This document shows, one piece after another, positions 19,276-28,396 of a stretch of 64,000 nt of DNA (the first letter of the stretch is position 1; each line of letters begins with the position of its first letter). Source of the DNA: JANNUT01 sp046331425 (GTDB taxonomy: Bacteria > Acidobacteriota > Polarisedimenticolia > J045). Under the pieces are notes generated by a model that did not search any database, was not told the origin of the DNA, and worked only from the letters and a program-made list of their open reading frames with translations. Position numbers and translations under genes: made by a program. The stretch covers positions 153,637 to 217,636 of the forward strand of contig JAXLQU010000004.1 in NCBI GenBank assembly GCA_046331425.1, read 5' to 3'.

Positions 19276-20061
19276 ATGCCGCTGCGATCTGTGACACTCG
19301 ATGCGCTCGAGATCGACGATGAGGACGTCTTCGCCACGCTCGACGTCTACCCACGCCTGAAGGCGGCGGTGGTGAAATCCGACTGCCGATTTCTGCTGCT
19401 CGACGATGGCCCACACAACAGTTGGGATCGCGCGACGTTTCTCAACCTGACGTATTGGGACCCGAGCGGCGGAGCTGACGTGCTGTGTGAGCCGCGCATT
19501 GCAGCCGATGTCGTGGCTCACGTGGCGTGGCATCACTTGGCGAGCGAACGGTTGGGATTGGCTTCATCACCGCGCGCGTCCGAGCGGGCTTCGGCTCATG
19601 CGATGTTCTTCGGCGAGGCGATCGCGAGCGCGTTCGATCTTTACCTGTTGGGCAAGCTGCTGGCTCGCGCGCCCGGATCGGACTTCGTGTCGACGCAGGC
19701 GCCGATCATGGCTGAGGCGGCAGCCGAGGCGGGCCTCGACGAGGATCAGTTTGCCGCGCTGCTGAACAGCGTCGCCAACGATCCCGAGCAAGCCTTTGAG
19801 GATCTGCGCGCGCTCTTGCTCGATGCGTGCATGGCGCTGGTTCGATGCCCCAACGCCGAGGCGGCGCAGAGCGTGCTCGAGCGGTTTCAGACCCATCGAT
19901 TCGGATCGTTGCTCCATCACTATCAGCTGTCGAACTGGATCTTGTATGCCCGCGCCTACGCCGGGTCGATCGAACCGGATGCTTCCGTCGAGGCGCTCGA
20001 TGAGCAACTGCGCAATGCGAGCTCTTCGCTGCGGTGGCTGCAGGAGCAGTGGTTGGGCTGA
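19276..20061 (+). CDS. Hypothetical protein with HxxxH...E-like signature; has a decayed paralogue at 55.8-56.1 kb
   Basis: This 261-residue cytoplasmic protein has no signal peptide. It shows an acidic N-terminus, a mid region DVVAHVAWHHLASERL followed about 30 residues later by FFGEAIASAFDLYLLGKL, and helical remaining sequence. The spaced His and Glu residues recall metal-binding helices of metallopeptidases, but this is only a pattern. A damaged copy of the same HVAWHH...FFGEAIASAFDLY block occurs on the minus strand near 56 kb, so the family is multicopy in this genome. I cannot name a family. Confidence 0.7.
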   Translation: MPLRSVTLDALEIDDEDVFATLDVYPRLKAAVVKSDCRFLLLDDGPHNSWDRATFLNLTYWDPSGGADVLCEPRIAADVVAHVAWHHLASERLGLASSPRASERASAHAMFFGEAIASAFDLYLLGKLLARAPGSDFVSTQAPIMAEAAAEAGLDEDQFAALLNSVANDPEQAFEDLRALLLDACMALVRCPNAEAAQSVLERFQTHRFGSLLHHYQLSNWILYARAYAGSIEPDASVEALDEQLRNASSSLRWLQEQWLG

Positions 20062-20280
20062 TCGGGGTCTCCCGCGCTCGATCTATCCGATGGGATTCAG
20101 GTTCGACTCGTGGGACCAAGCGCGGACGGTTACGCCAACGCGGAGCCGGCGCGGCCGAGCCTGGAAGATGGGTATGTGTGGTTGATGAAGAATGCGCACG
20201 AGAACGTCGCATCGCTGGTGGGCGCTGGCTAGTGGATGGCGCCCGGATCGAGTGCCGAGTGCGGCAGAAGAGAAGGTCCC

Positions 20281-20326
20281 GTCACCATGAGAATCGAAAG
20301 CTCCCGCTTTCGATCCTCATGGTGGC
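20281..20326. terminator. Exceptionally long hairpin between convergent genes
   Basis: CACCATGAGAATCGAAAGC and GCTTTCGATCCTCATGGTG pair over 19 positions with one mismatch around a four-base TCCC loop, extendable by two outer pairs. It lies 220 bases past the 19276-20061 gene and 33 bases past the stop of the minus-strand OmpW-like gene. No T-run is present. Probably a bidirectional terminator; a REP-like element is an alternative. The rest of 20062-20358 is empty. Confidence 0.6.
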
Positions 20327-20358
20327 CATCACGTCGGGTCGCACGCTTCGCGGAGCCT

Positions 20359-20988
20359 TTAGAAATGCGACGCCAGCCCCACGCGCAGAACAAACGGGTC
20401 GACATCGACCGAGATCGACTGGTCAGCCAGCGGGAAGCGAAGGTACTGAACCGCGGCATCGAATGACCAGCGTGACTTCGACGAGAACGCGATCGCGACG
20501 CCCACCTGTGCACCCAGCGTGAACTCGCTATCCGCCTCGACGTCTCCCGAATCGGTCCTGAGATTCCCCCAGAACACCCAGCCGAGCATCGGGCCCACGT
20601 ACAGATCGGTTCGCGATTTGGCCGGCAGGGGATGGAAGTTCAAGCCGAATGTCAGCGGCAGCAGCAGTGCCGATCCAAGTTTGGCGCTTCCAGCACCTCT
20701 GACCGAGAGGTTGAAGTCGACGTCCGCCAGCGATATCGCGGTTTCCACGCCCCAGCGGTGCGTCGGACGAAGCTCGTAGCTCAGACCTGCACCGACCGCG
20801 CTGTCGGCTTCCACGGTGACGGTCTCGCCAATCAATCGCCCCTGCCAATCGCCGGTCGGGGAGAATCGCAGCACACTGAACCGCACCACACCCCCTTCGG
20901 CAAGAGCGGCTGAGACCAGCGACACAACGCACGCCGACACGGTAACCAGGTAGCGCACGATTCGACGGTTTCGGAACGGCCTGATCAT
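20359..20988 (-). CDS. OmpW-like outer membrane beta-barrel protein
   Basis: This 209-residue protein has an Arg-rich n-region and a hydrophobic signal (YLVTVSACVVSLVSAALAEGG). The mature part is amphipathic beta structure ending VLRVGLASHF, a C-terminal Phe barrel signature. Segments LGSALLLPLTFGLNFHPLP and DLYVGPMLGWVFWG resemble strands of OmpW/OmpA-type small barrels. The ATG overlaps the stop of the upstream DUF2846 gene (TAATG), so the two are translationally coupled and expressed from the sigma54 promoter upstream of that gene. Confidence 0.75.
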   Translation of the reverse strand: MIRPFRNRRIVRYLVTVSACVVSLVSAALAEGGVVRFSVLRFSPTGDWQGRLIGETVTVEADSAVGAGLSYELRPTHRWGVETAISLADVDFNLSVRGAGSAKLGSALLLPLTFGLNFHPLPAKSRTDLYVGPMLGWVFWGNLRTDSGDVEADSEFTLGAQVGVAIAFSSKSRWSFDAAVQYLRFPLADQSISVDVDPFVLRVGLASHF

Positions 20989-21548
20989 TAGTCCTGCTCC
21001 TTTGCAGTGGCTCGCCTGCGAGCCAGTTCGAGGTGCTCTGCGGAGATCTCGGCGCCCTTGGTTCGAGCGTCGTCCGTGAGCACGAGTTGACGATCGATCT
21101 TGGCGAGCAGCTTCATCCCTTCCGCCTCGTCGATCGGTGTAAGTCGTGTGCGCGCACGCCCGAAGCCGGGCACGACGACCTGATGAATGTAGTAAACCTT
21201 GCCGGCCTCGACCGTCAGCGTGATCGCTGCGACGTTCTCGGCTTTGGCCCAAAGCACGTGTGTTCCGGCCGGCAACCGCGCGACGTTCCAGCACTTACCG
21301 TGCGTCACGCCGAGGAGCTGTTCATCGGCGAAGGTCCAGAAATGAATCAACGCACCCATGTGCGTGCTGCGGATGATGTAGACGACGGCGTCGGATTCAC
21401 TGGCCGCGAGTTGTTGCCCCGGCTCTTTCTCCTCGAAGTACTTCCCAGCGAAACCTGACGAGCCAGCGCCGATGATGGTCGCAAGTGCGCAAAGCGCGAT
21501 CATCGCCGCGCGTGTGGCATTGAGTTCGTGTCTCGAGCGATTGGGCAT
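20988..21548 (-). CDS. DUF2846-type exported protein
   Basis: This 186-residue protein starts at the ATG with AGGAGG 7 bases upstream; a frame extends 16 codons further but lacks a ribosome site. A hydrophobic signal segment (AAMIALCALATIIGAGSSGFA) is followed by the DUF2846-like core: AVVYIIRSTHMGALIHFWTF, then LLGVTHGKCWNV, PAGTHVLWAKAEN and LTVEAGKVYYIHQVV. The family is of unknown function, often lipoprotein or periplasmic. Its start overlaps a leader carrying a consensus sigma54 promoter, and the downstream barrel gene overlaps its stop. The pair probably makes an envelope complex under the control of the adjacent sigma54 activator. Confidence 0.75.
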   Translation of the reverse strand: MPNRSRHELNATRAAMIALCALATIIGAGSSGFAGKYFEEKEPGQQLAASESDAVVYIIRSTHMGALIHFWTFADEQLLGVTHGKCWNVARLPAGTHVLWAKAENVAAITLTVEAGKVYYIHQVVVPGFGRARTRLTPIDEAEGMKLLAKIDRQLVLTDDARTKGAEISAEHLELARRRATAKEQD

Positions 21549-21573
21549 AGCGGCTCCTCCTGAACGCGCGAAG

Positions 21574-21589
21574 AGCAACCCATGTGCCA
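21574..21589 (-). promoter_or_regulatory. Consensus sigma54 (-24/-12) promoter
   Basis: Reading the minus strand the sequence is TGGCACATGGGTTGCT, an exact match to TGGCACR-N4-TTGCW with 10 bases between the GG and GC doublets. The expected start of transcription is near 21563, leaving about 15 bases with AGGAGG before the ATG at 21548. An NtrC-type activator gene and its kinase-like partner lie immediately upstream on the same strand, which strongly suggests they drive this promoter. Confidence 0.85.
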
Positions 21590-21665
21590 TATCCAACCAA
21601 GCTCGCGACTACTGCTAACGCACTGCAAAGAGAACAGATCGGTTCCGACGCGATGAACCCACCTG

Positions 21666-24600
21666 TCAGGTGGACCGCACACCTGTCGGGCCGATCAGAC
21701 TACGACGCAGCATCACGATGAATCGCGCCCCGCGTAGCTGTGCAGCCGGTCGTAGCTCCAGCCGCCCGCCGTAATGAGCCAGTAGCTCACGCGAGCGAGG
21801 GAGTCCATACCCACCACCCGCAGGTCGAGACGAGACGCCGAACTTGAACACTTCCGCTTCCGTGCCGGGTGCCATTCCAACGCCATCGTCTTCGACGGAA
21901 AGCTCGACGTCGCGCGGCAGGACCGTCAGCGAAACCAGGATCGCTCCCCGCTGATCTGGTCGTGCCGCCTCCAGCGCGTTGTCGAGCAACACCTCCAGCA
22001 CGGTTGTCAGCGCGGTCGGCGAGATCACAACCTGCACGGCACGGTCATAGTGCCGCGCCCCCGGCTCGAACTCGATCGGGATCAGCGCCTGTCGCTCCTT
22101 GCAAGCGGCCTCGACCAGAGCGCGAACCTCGAGGATCGGAAGCGATGCCTGACGGTCGATCGCCGCCAACAGTGCAGCGACATTCTCGCGATGTGTATCC
22201 AATAGCGGGAGCAGCTCGGCCCGCCAGCGACCCCACTGCTCATCCGTTCGCGGCCGCTCGGAATCCAACTCGGCAAGCAGTGCGGCGACCTGGCGTGAGG
22301 AACGCTTCAGTTGGCCTGGTTCTTCGGCACTATCGAGCACCAGTTCGCTGAGCGAGATCAGTTGCGACAGGCGCGCTATGGACATGCGCCGATGCGCCGC
22401 CGCCAACTCGCGCAACTGGATCACGAATTGTTCATGAAGCCGTCCGTCGATGAAGAGGTTCTGCAGCCTAGCCGTCATCGCGATCAGCGCACGGGCCTCG
22501 CTGCCTGAATGCCTGAAATCTATCGAGCGGCGCATCAGCTCTTCGCGCGATCCACTCCGCGCTCCGGCACGCGAGAGTCGTCGCCCACCGCGAACCACGA
22601 TCGTTGCGAGGGACGGGATCACGGCGCCGAGGAGCTGGCCCGAAACCCACAGCCCCGCAGCCCATCCGCCGAGTCCGCGGCCCGGCACTGAGCCCAGCAT
22701 CGAACTCAGCGCCACCATCAGGGCCGACAGCGATAACCAAAACCATCGCATTGGGCGCCAACTCACGATCAGAAACCCGGCAACCAGTCCGACGGTCACG
22801 ATCGCGACACCAGCCATCGGCTGGGCCAGGGCAGACCGGCGGAACTCGCGGGTGATATCGCTGCGAATCTCGCGCAGCCGACTCCACCCATGAGCAAACG
22901 GTCCATCGCTTGGCTCTGAAAGAGTGACGCTCTGGTCGACTCTCGAGATAGTGCGCTCGCGTATCGCACCCGATGGATACGTGGCACGGATCAGCGCGCT
23001 AGTTCGCGTCCCCAAGCCGAAGCGTCTTTCGGCCGGGCCGTTCGAACCAAACCCTTGACCTCGCTCCAGCCAACGCGTCATCAGTCGTTTGCCTGTCGCG
23101 GTGTCGATCAGATCGATACGCGTACCGACGGCGTCCGCACCCGCACGATCGAATACAGACACACCGATCCAGTGGCCATTCGCCAGATGATTGCGAAGCA
23201 GCCGAGGCGACTCACCATAGCTGGCGATCGCCACATCGAGCCGACCATCGCCATCGAAGTCGGCAGCGATCGCCCCTGCACATCCACCTTGATCGGCCAG
23301 CCCCGAAAGCTCACTGGCATCCCGCCAATCATCAGCAGCGGTTTGCAGCAGGAGCACATTGGGAAGATGTTCGCGGCAGATGTACAGATCGAGTCGACCG
23401 TCGTTATCGAAGTCCTCCGCGAGCAGAACTTCCGCCTCGCTCAGGTCGAGCGCTTCATGCGATGTCGGAGATTCCTGCAGGCCGCCCTGGCCATCGCCGT
23501 TGAACAGCATCAAGACCTGGCCCGTGTTGCGAGGCATGTCGCGGAGCACCGCCAGGTCGAGCGTGCCATCGGCATTGAAATCGGCGAACACCTGTCCCTC
23601 GACTTCCTCCGGTGAGGTGACGGGGGTGGGAAGCATCTCGGGCGCCTGTAGAACTCCAGCCCGATTGTGCGCGACGGACGTTCGGCCGAACGCCAACTCG
23701 GGATAGTGATCGCCATCGAGATCGCCCCACGCAGCGGCGAAGCCACTGGTAGTTGCGGTTGAAACGCCCGCCCACCCCGAGGGTACGATCGAGCGCCATT
23801 GCTTTGGACCGGCTTGTTGCAGCAAGGTCGTTCCAGGCGCACCGAAGGCGGTGGTGCACGCAAGGTCGATGTTGCCGTCCAAGTCGTAGTCGGATCCGGC
23901 GCAGCCATACCAAAATCCGAGCGCTCGATCGCTTTCCAAGGTCACCGGCTCGAAGTGCAAACCGCCGCGATTCTCGAACAGGATCGGGACATCGAATTCC
24001 CCGCTCAGAACCAGATCGCGGTCCCCGTCGCGATCGATATCGATGAACAGCGCGCCGGTTGCGATCATCCGTCTGACGAGTCCTGCCGGTTCCGTGATGT
24101 CGTCGACAAACGCACCGTGTCCGTCGTTGCGCCAGACGTGCACGAAATCATGATGCTGGGCCAACAACAGCTCGGGCAGGCCATCGCCATCCAGATCTTC
24201 CGCAGCGAGCGTGGTCGCCGCCGTCGTCGTGGAGGGGATCGAAGGAGTGAACGGTCGCTCGTCATAAGTCAATCGATGTGGATCCAGCACCGGATCGGTT
24301 TCGACGGCGCCAGCCGGCCACGCCTCCAGCCTCAGCCTCGAAACGCGCAGGCGCTGAGCGACCGGATCTTGAAATGCGAAGAAAATGCCGATCGGCCGCT
24401 GAGCCTTGGCGTAACTCGGAGCGAACCGTTCCTGGCCGAGTCCGATCCGATGCGAATACCAAGTCTCCGCCGCATCGAAGAGGACGCGCCACGCGATCGT
24501 GTATCGCGTATGACTGATCGCCACCGGACTTCGCTCGAACGAACCGTCCCGGTCGGATTGCATCACCAAACCGATCGCGACCCCATCGGACAATCGTGTG

Positions 24601-24965
24601 TCGGCCAGTTCCCATGACCATTCCAGAACGAAAGAGCTGTTAGGCGTCAAGAAGAAGTCGGGTGGAAACGGGCGATACACGGTGGTCAGACTCGCCGCGC
24701 CGATGCCGGGAGCTGCTTCGAAGACAAGCGTGCCGGACGCCGTCTTGCCGTCGAGCGAGGCGTACTCGTGGCGGCAGCGGATTGTCCCTGGATTGAGCGG
24801 TTCATCGAGCAACTGCCAGCGTGAGGCCTCGGCCGAGTCGTCCAGATCGAGTTCCCAGACTCGTTCGGGAGCAAGCGCCGGTGCTTCTGCGCGCGCACAC
24901 ACCGACCCGGCCCACAACTCCAAAAGCGCCGCGCTGATCACGCACAGCACGACTCGCCTCGTCAT
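21666..24965 (-). CDS. FG-GAP/UnbV-domain sensor fused to a histidine-kinase ATPase
   Basis: This 1099-residue protein has a signal peptide (about 1-27) and an N-terminal beta domain (to about 240). FG-GAP/VCBS-type propeller repeats follow (about 243-590, with calcium-like DLDGDG, DIDRDGD and DFDNDGRLD loops), then an ASPIC/UnbV domain (about 595-690: GHWIGVSVFD, GADAVGTRIDL). Three membrane helices lie at about 716-790, then a helical region, and a GHKL ATPase (about 975-1085) with N-box VLEVLLDNALEAA, G1 DDGVGM and G2 GGGYGLPRSRELLAHYGG. I see no canonical HExxNP-type H-box, so the phosphoacceptor is unclear. It overlaps the upstream NtrC-type regulator by 4 bases (ATGA). It is probably an envelope sensor; the ligand is unknown. 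Confidence 0.85.
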   Translation of the reverse strand: MTRRVVLCVISAALLELWAGSVCARAEAPALAPERVWELDLDDSAEASRWQLLDEPLNPGTIRCRHEYASLDGKTASGTLVFEAAPGIGAASLTTVYRPFPPDFFLTPNSSFVLEWSWELADTRLSDGVAIGLVMQSDRDGSFERSPVAISHTRYTIAWRVLFDAAETWYSHRIGLGQERFAPSYAKAQRPIGIFFAFQDPVAQRLRVSRLRLEAWPAGAVETDPVLDPHRLTYDERPFTPSIPSTTTAATTLAAEDLDGDGLPELLLAQHHDFVHVWRNDGHGAFVDDITEPAGLVRRMIATGALFIDIDRDGDRDLVLSGEFDVPILFENRGGLHFEPVTLESDRALGFWYGCAGSDYDLDGNIDLACTTAFGAPGTTLLQQAGPKQWRSIVPSGWAGVSTATTSGFAAAWGDLDGDHYPELAFGRTSVAHNRAGVLQAPEMLPTPVTSPEEVEGQVFADFNADGTLDLAVLRDMPRNTGQVLMLFNGDGQGGLQESPTSHEALDLSEAEVLLAEDFDNDGRLDLYICREHLPNVLLLQTAADDWRDASELSGLADQGGCAGAIAADFDGDGRLDVAIASYGESPRLLRNHLANGHWIGVSVFDRAGADAVGTRIDLIDTATGKRLMTRWLERGQGFGSNGPAERRFGLGTRTSALIRATYPSGAIRERTISRVDQSVTLSEPSDGPFAHGWSRLREIRSDITREFRRSALAQPMAGVAIVTVGLVAGFLIVSWRPMRWFWLSLSALMVALSSMLGSVPGRGLGGWAAGLWVSGQLLGAVIPSLATIVVRGGRRLSRAGARSGSREELMRRSIDFRHSGSEARALIAMTARLQNLFIDGRLHEQFVIQLRELAAAHRRMSIARLSQLISLSELVLDSAEEPGQLKRSSRQVAALLAELDSERPRTDEQWGRWRAELLPLLDTHRENVAALLAAIDRQASLPILEVRALVEAACKERQALIPIEFEPGARHYDRAVQVVISPTALTTVLEVLLDNALEAARPDQRGAILVSLTVLPRDVELSVEDDGVGMAPGTEAEVFKFGVSSRPAGGGYGLPRSRELLAHYGGRLELRPAAQLRGARFIVMLRRSLIGPTGVRST

Positions 24966-26344
24966 TCGAGATCGCCGTCCCGCGACTTTAGTCCTAGTTC
25001 AGCGATCATCGCGTGCAGGTGGGCTCGCGAAATTCCGCTCTCGCGGGCAGCCATCGACACGTTCCCACCGCAGCGCTCCAACAGCGACTCGACATAACGT
25101 CGACGGAATTGGTCGAGGGCTTGTTTCGAAGCGTCGTGATATGGCAACGCGTAGACGGCGCGTTCCGCACTTGCATCGCTGTGTTTGCCGGTCTCGTGAA
25201 GCGCAATCTGCTCACCACCGATGATGCGATCATGCGCGAACAGAGTGGCGCGGCGCATCACATGCATCAACTCGCGTACATTGCCGGGCCAGTCGTGGGT
25301 CATGAGCTTGTCGATCGCCGTCGGTGCGATCTCCCACTCGTCCCCCACGAAATGACGGGTCAGGGTCGGGATGTCTTCGCGGCGCGATCGCAACGGCGGA
25401 ATCTCGATTACCAAGCCTGCCAAACGGTGGAACAGGTCGGCGCGAAACGCTCCCTGCGCGATCATGGTGTTCAGGTCACGATGTGTCGCCGCGATGACCC
25501 GGACATCTGTCTGCACGTCGTCGTCGCTGCCCAACCTGTGAACGCGCCCCTCTTCGACGACCTTCAGCAGCTTGACTTGAGAATCGCGTGGCAGATCGCC
25601 GATTTCATCCAAGAGAATTGTTCCGCTGGCAGCGAGTTCGAACAATCCGCGGCGCAAACGCTCGGCACCGGTGAACGCACCGCGTTCATGACCGAACAGC
25701 TCGCTGTCGAGCACCGACGACGGGAGCCCGCCAACGTTGACATCGCGAAACGGTCCGCTGCGGCGCGCGCTGGCCAGATGCGTGGCCCTGGCGACCAGAC
25801 CCTTCCCAGTGCCGGTCTCTCCCAAAACCACGAGCGGAAGTTCAGAGCCGGCGGCCAGTTTGAGTAGTCGGCGTACCTCGATCATTCCAAGTGAGTCACC
25901 CAGAATCTCGGCCGTCTCGGGCAGGCGATGCGCTTCCAGTTGCATCGCTCGACCGCGTTCGTCGAACGCCAGCCGCAGTCGTTCGAGCAACTCGTCATAA
26001 CGCGGCGTCTTGCCGATGTAGTGAGCGGCACCGGCCTTCATGGCGCGCACGATCGTTTCCGTATCGCGATCGACCGACAGGATGACGACTGGGAGCGCGG
26101 GGTCGAGCGCTTTGAGTCGATCCAGCAACCAGAACCCATCGGGCCCGTCACCGAGATGCAGGTCGAGCAAGGCGACGCCGGGCTGGTGTTTCCGTGCGAG
26201 CATCAACGCCGACGCGGCATCGTGGGCGCCAAGCAGCTCGAAGTGCGGGGAGAGCAGTTGCTCGAGCACAGAGCGCACGTCAGGATCGTCGTCGACGATC
26301 AAGATGGTTCGTGGCGAGGCCGTACTCCGATCGCTTGCCTTCAT
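24962..26344 (-). CDS. NtrC-family sigma54-dependent response regulator
   Basis: This 460-residue protein has a receiver domain at about 13-128 (acidic pocket DDD at 18-20, phosphoacceptor Asp61 in ALLDLHL). An AAA+ domain follows with Walker A GETGTGKG, the sigma54-contacting GAFTGA loop and Walker B TILLDEIGD. It ends in a Fis-type helix-turn-helix (CGGNVSMAARESGISRAHLH). It activates sigma54 promoters when phosphorylated. It is the first gene of a coupled pair with the FG-GAP kinase-like gene. The sigma54 promoter at 21574-21589 just beyond that pair is the likely target. A 234-base gap (26345-26578) separates it from the divergent next gene. Confidence 0.95.
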   Translation of the reverse strand: MKASDRSTASPRTILIVDDDPDVRSVLEQLLSPHFELLGAHDAASALMLARKHQPGVALLDLHLGDGPDGFWLLDRLKALDPALPVVILSVDRDTETIVRAMKAGAAHYIGKTPRYDELLERLRLAFDERGRAMQLEAHRLPETAEILGDSLGMIEVRRLLKLAAGSELPLVVLGETGTGKGLVARATHLASARRSGPFRDVNVGGLPSSVLDSELFGHERGAFTGAERLRRGLFELAASGTILLDEIGDLPRDSQVKLLKVVEEGRVHRLGSDDDVQTDVRVIAATHRDLNTMIAQGAFRADLFHRLAGLVIEIPPLRSRREDIPTLTRHFVGDEWEIAPTAIDKLMTHDWPGNVRELMHVMRRATLFAHDRIIGGEQIALHETGKHSDASAERAVYALPYHDASKQALDQFRRRYVESLLERCGGNVSMAARESGISRAHLHAMIAELGLKSRDGDLE

Positions 26345-26578
26345 GGCGGATCATTCCGGGCGGGCATAGTGGCGGGTGAGATTATGCCTCCGGCCGCCGA
26401 ACTTCCGTGCGCCGAGCTCAGAGAGCAAAGTCGCGGACTCTCCACGCGGCCGATCGCCAGCCGATCCCGAGCCCCTTGATCGGCATCCGTCCAAGACCCA
26501 ATCTTCTAACCGCGAGCCATCCAGACGCGGTCGAGTGAGTCGTCGCAGACACGGGTGGTCGAGATCGAGGAGAGGCCG

Positions 26579-27022
26579 ATGGATCGTCGAACATTCGTAC
26601 TGAACTGCGCCACCACGCTTGGCCTGACATCGCTGCTTTCTGTTGGAAACGCGGAGGCGGGACCCGTTCGCCGGCATCGCCGTCGCGTGCGTCGCCGCAT
26701 TCGCCGGCGTCATCGTCGCCGCGTCGCGATTCGCATGATCGCAGGGCGACCGTTCTGGGTCGTGCCGGTCGGTCTGGCGATTGGCTGGGAACTTCTTCAC
26801 GACAATCACGTCGTGGTCGTGAAGGAGATCAAGGTGATCGAGCGCGAGGGAGCGAAGGTCGAGGTGACGGTGGTGCAGCACAGCGACGGCAAGCTCGAGG
26901 AGGTCGAGATCACACGCGAAGACAACGCGGACAACAAGGTCGAGCTCGAGGGAAGTCAACTGCCTGACGACGACAAGAAGACCCCCGGGGTCGAGGCCGA
27001 GGTCGAGGTAGAAGAGGACTAA
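26579..27022 (+). CDS. Exported protein with arginine/histidine-rich and acidic segments
   Basis: This 147-residue protein starts at the ATG preceded by GGAGAGG. The N-terminus MDRRTFVLNCATTLGLTSLL resembles a Tat signal (RRTF). The mature start is a dense Arg/His tract (RRHRRRVRRRIRRRHRRR), then a hydrophobic hairpin (FWVVPVGLAIGWELL), beta strands rich in Val/Lys/Glu, and an Asp/Glu-rich tail. The basic tract could bind nucleic acid, polyphosphate or acidic polymers, or stay at the membrane face; this is speculation. No family recognised. A rho-independent terminator follows. Confidence 0.65.
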   Translation: MDRRTFVLNCATTLGLTSLLSVGNAEAGPVRRHRRRVRRRIRRRHRRRVAIRMIAGRPFWVVPVGLAIGWELLHDNHVVVVKEIKVIEREGAKVEVTVVQHSDGKLEEVEITREDNADNKVELEGSQLPDDDKKTPGVEAEVEVEED

Positions 27023-27088
27023 GGGCAACACCGAGTGCAACCGTGCGACGCGCGATCCCTGTCACGTTGCGTTCGCTTCGATCTACCG

Positions 27089-27126
27089 AGGCGGGTCTCC
27101 TGGATGAGGCCCGCCTTCGTTGCTTT
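27089..27126 (+). terminator. Rho-independent terminator
   Basis: AGGCGGGTCTC pairs with GAGGCCCGCCT over 11 positions (one G-T) around CTGGAT, followed by TCGTTGCTTT. It sits 66 bases past the 26579-27022 gene. The rest of 27023-27311 has no gene. Confidence 0.75.
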
Positions 27127-27311
27127 CAGGATCGGCTCCGCCGTGGTTTGCCCGACACCGCCCAAAGCACCATGTCCATCCTCACTACGTCAAGAGTCGA
27201 GATACCGGCCTAACATTGCGTGGACATTCGAGCGACAACAGGTCGCGTTTCGCGGCCGCGTGAGGGTCGAGAACATGTATTGTCCGTCCGGCAGCATGCC
27301 GGGGATGCACC

Positions 27312-27785
27312 ATGGACAATCGCGAGCAGGCACGGCTGGCGGCGTTGCAGGCCTATCGAATTCTCGATACCAATCCAGAGTCGCCCTCGATGATCTGACG
27401 CTCCTGGCATCGCAGATCTGCAACACGCCGATCGCACTCATCAGCCTCGTCGACGAGGACCGGCAGTGGTTCAAATCGCGGGCCGGGATCTCCGTCAGCC
27501 AGACGTCACGCGACATCGCCTTCTGCGCGCACGCCATCCAGCAGCCCGGCATGTTCATCGTCCCCGACGCTATGCTCGACGAACGAACTCGCGGCAACCC
27601 GCTCGTGACCTCCGATCCACACATCCGCTTCTACGTGGGCGCTTGACTGATGAGCCGCGAGGGGGAAGCGCTCGGCACCCGCTGCGTGATCGACCAGCAA
27701 CCTAGAACGCTCAGCGCGCAGCAGGTGGAGGCGCCGGAAGCGCTGCGCCGTCAGGTCATGGCCTAACTCGAACTGCGGCGCAGCT
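27312..27785 (+). pseudogene. Decayed GAF-domain signalling gene
   Basis: The ATG at 27312 starts MDNREQARLAALQAYRILDT, typical of GAF-domain histidine kinases or phosphatases. The frame hits a stop after NPESPSMI. The following DDLTLLASQICNTPIALISL, then VDEDRQWFKSRAGISVS and RDIAFCAHAI continue in another frame, so a frameshift lies near 27378-27388. After DPHIRFYVGA a TGA interrupts where the family has a coding residue, and GEALGTRCVIDQQPRTLSAQ continues in frame. A TAA then replaces the usual Gln before LELR. One frameshift and two nonsense codons make this a clear pseudogene. Confidence 0.85.
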
Positions 27786-27799
27786 CATCAAGGGCAAGC

Positions 27800-28020
27800 A
27801 GTGCGCGGTGGGGCAGGAGGTCGAGGTCGCTCTGCACGAAGCGATCGCCAACGCCATCAAGCATCGCTGCAAGAACGAGCCGGCGAAGAACGTGCAGTGC
27901 TGCCTCGCGGTCGAACAGGACGGCGAGCTGTTGGTTGTCGTGCGCGACCACGAGAGACGGTGGGCGCGCGAGCGGGTTCTGAGCGGATGCCGGTACAGGC
28001 CCAGCAGCGTGATTGGATCG
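27800..28020 (+). pseudogene. Fragment of RsbW-type anti-sigma/HATPase gene
   Basis: An open stretch encodes QEVEVALHEAIANAIKHRCK, then NEPAKNVQCCLAVEQDGELLVVVRD, the N-box region of HATPase_c_2 serine-kinase anti-sigma factors. It lacks the G1/G2 boxes: the frame continues as unrelated sequence after ERRWARERV. It is probably another shard of the signalling cluster that included the GAF gene just upstream. From 28020 to 28396 I see no gene. Confidence 0.7.
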
Positions 28021-28396
28021 GCGAGTCATCGGATGCCCACGCGGCACGTCGCTCTGGTCAAGCCCGGCGAACGGCCACTATTACACCTGTCGCGGAGCAC
28101 CCAAAACCAGACGTTCGCCGGGCGATCGGTCGTCGGTGCTGGTCAACCGACCAGGCTGGCACTCACTCCGATCCTGCCCGGGAGGGCACGCTCGAGTTCA
28201 GCAAAGGCGGCTGCTGAACGGCGCCAGTGCCTGACCATTCTTTAATCGTGTCAAGTTCGCGGAGCGCCGTATACTCCCGCGGCTCCGAAGGGGAGTCTGT
28301 TGTTTGGGCGGCAAGCAGCTGGTCAAACCGAGTCAATGGTCGTCGGCTCTCGAGCGGGGTCGGCACACGTTTGTAAACCTCACCAAGGCAGGGTCC

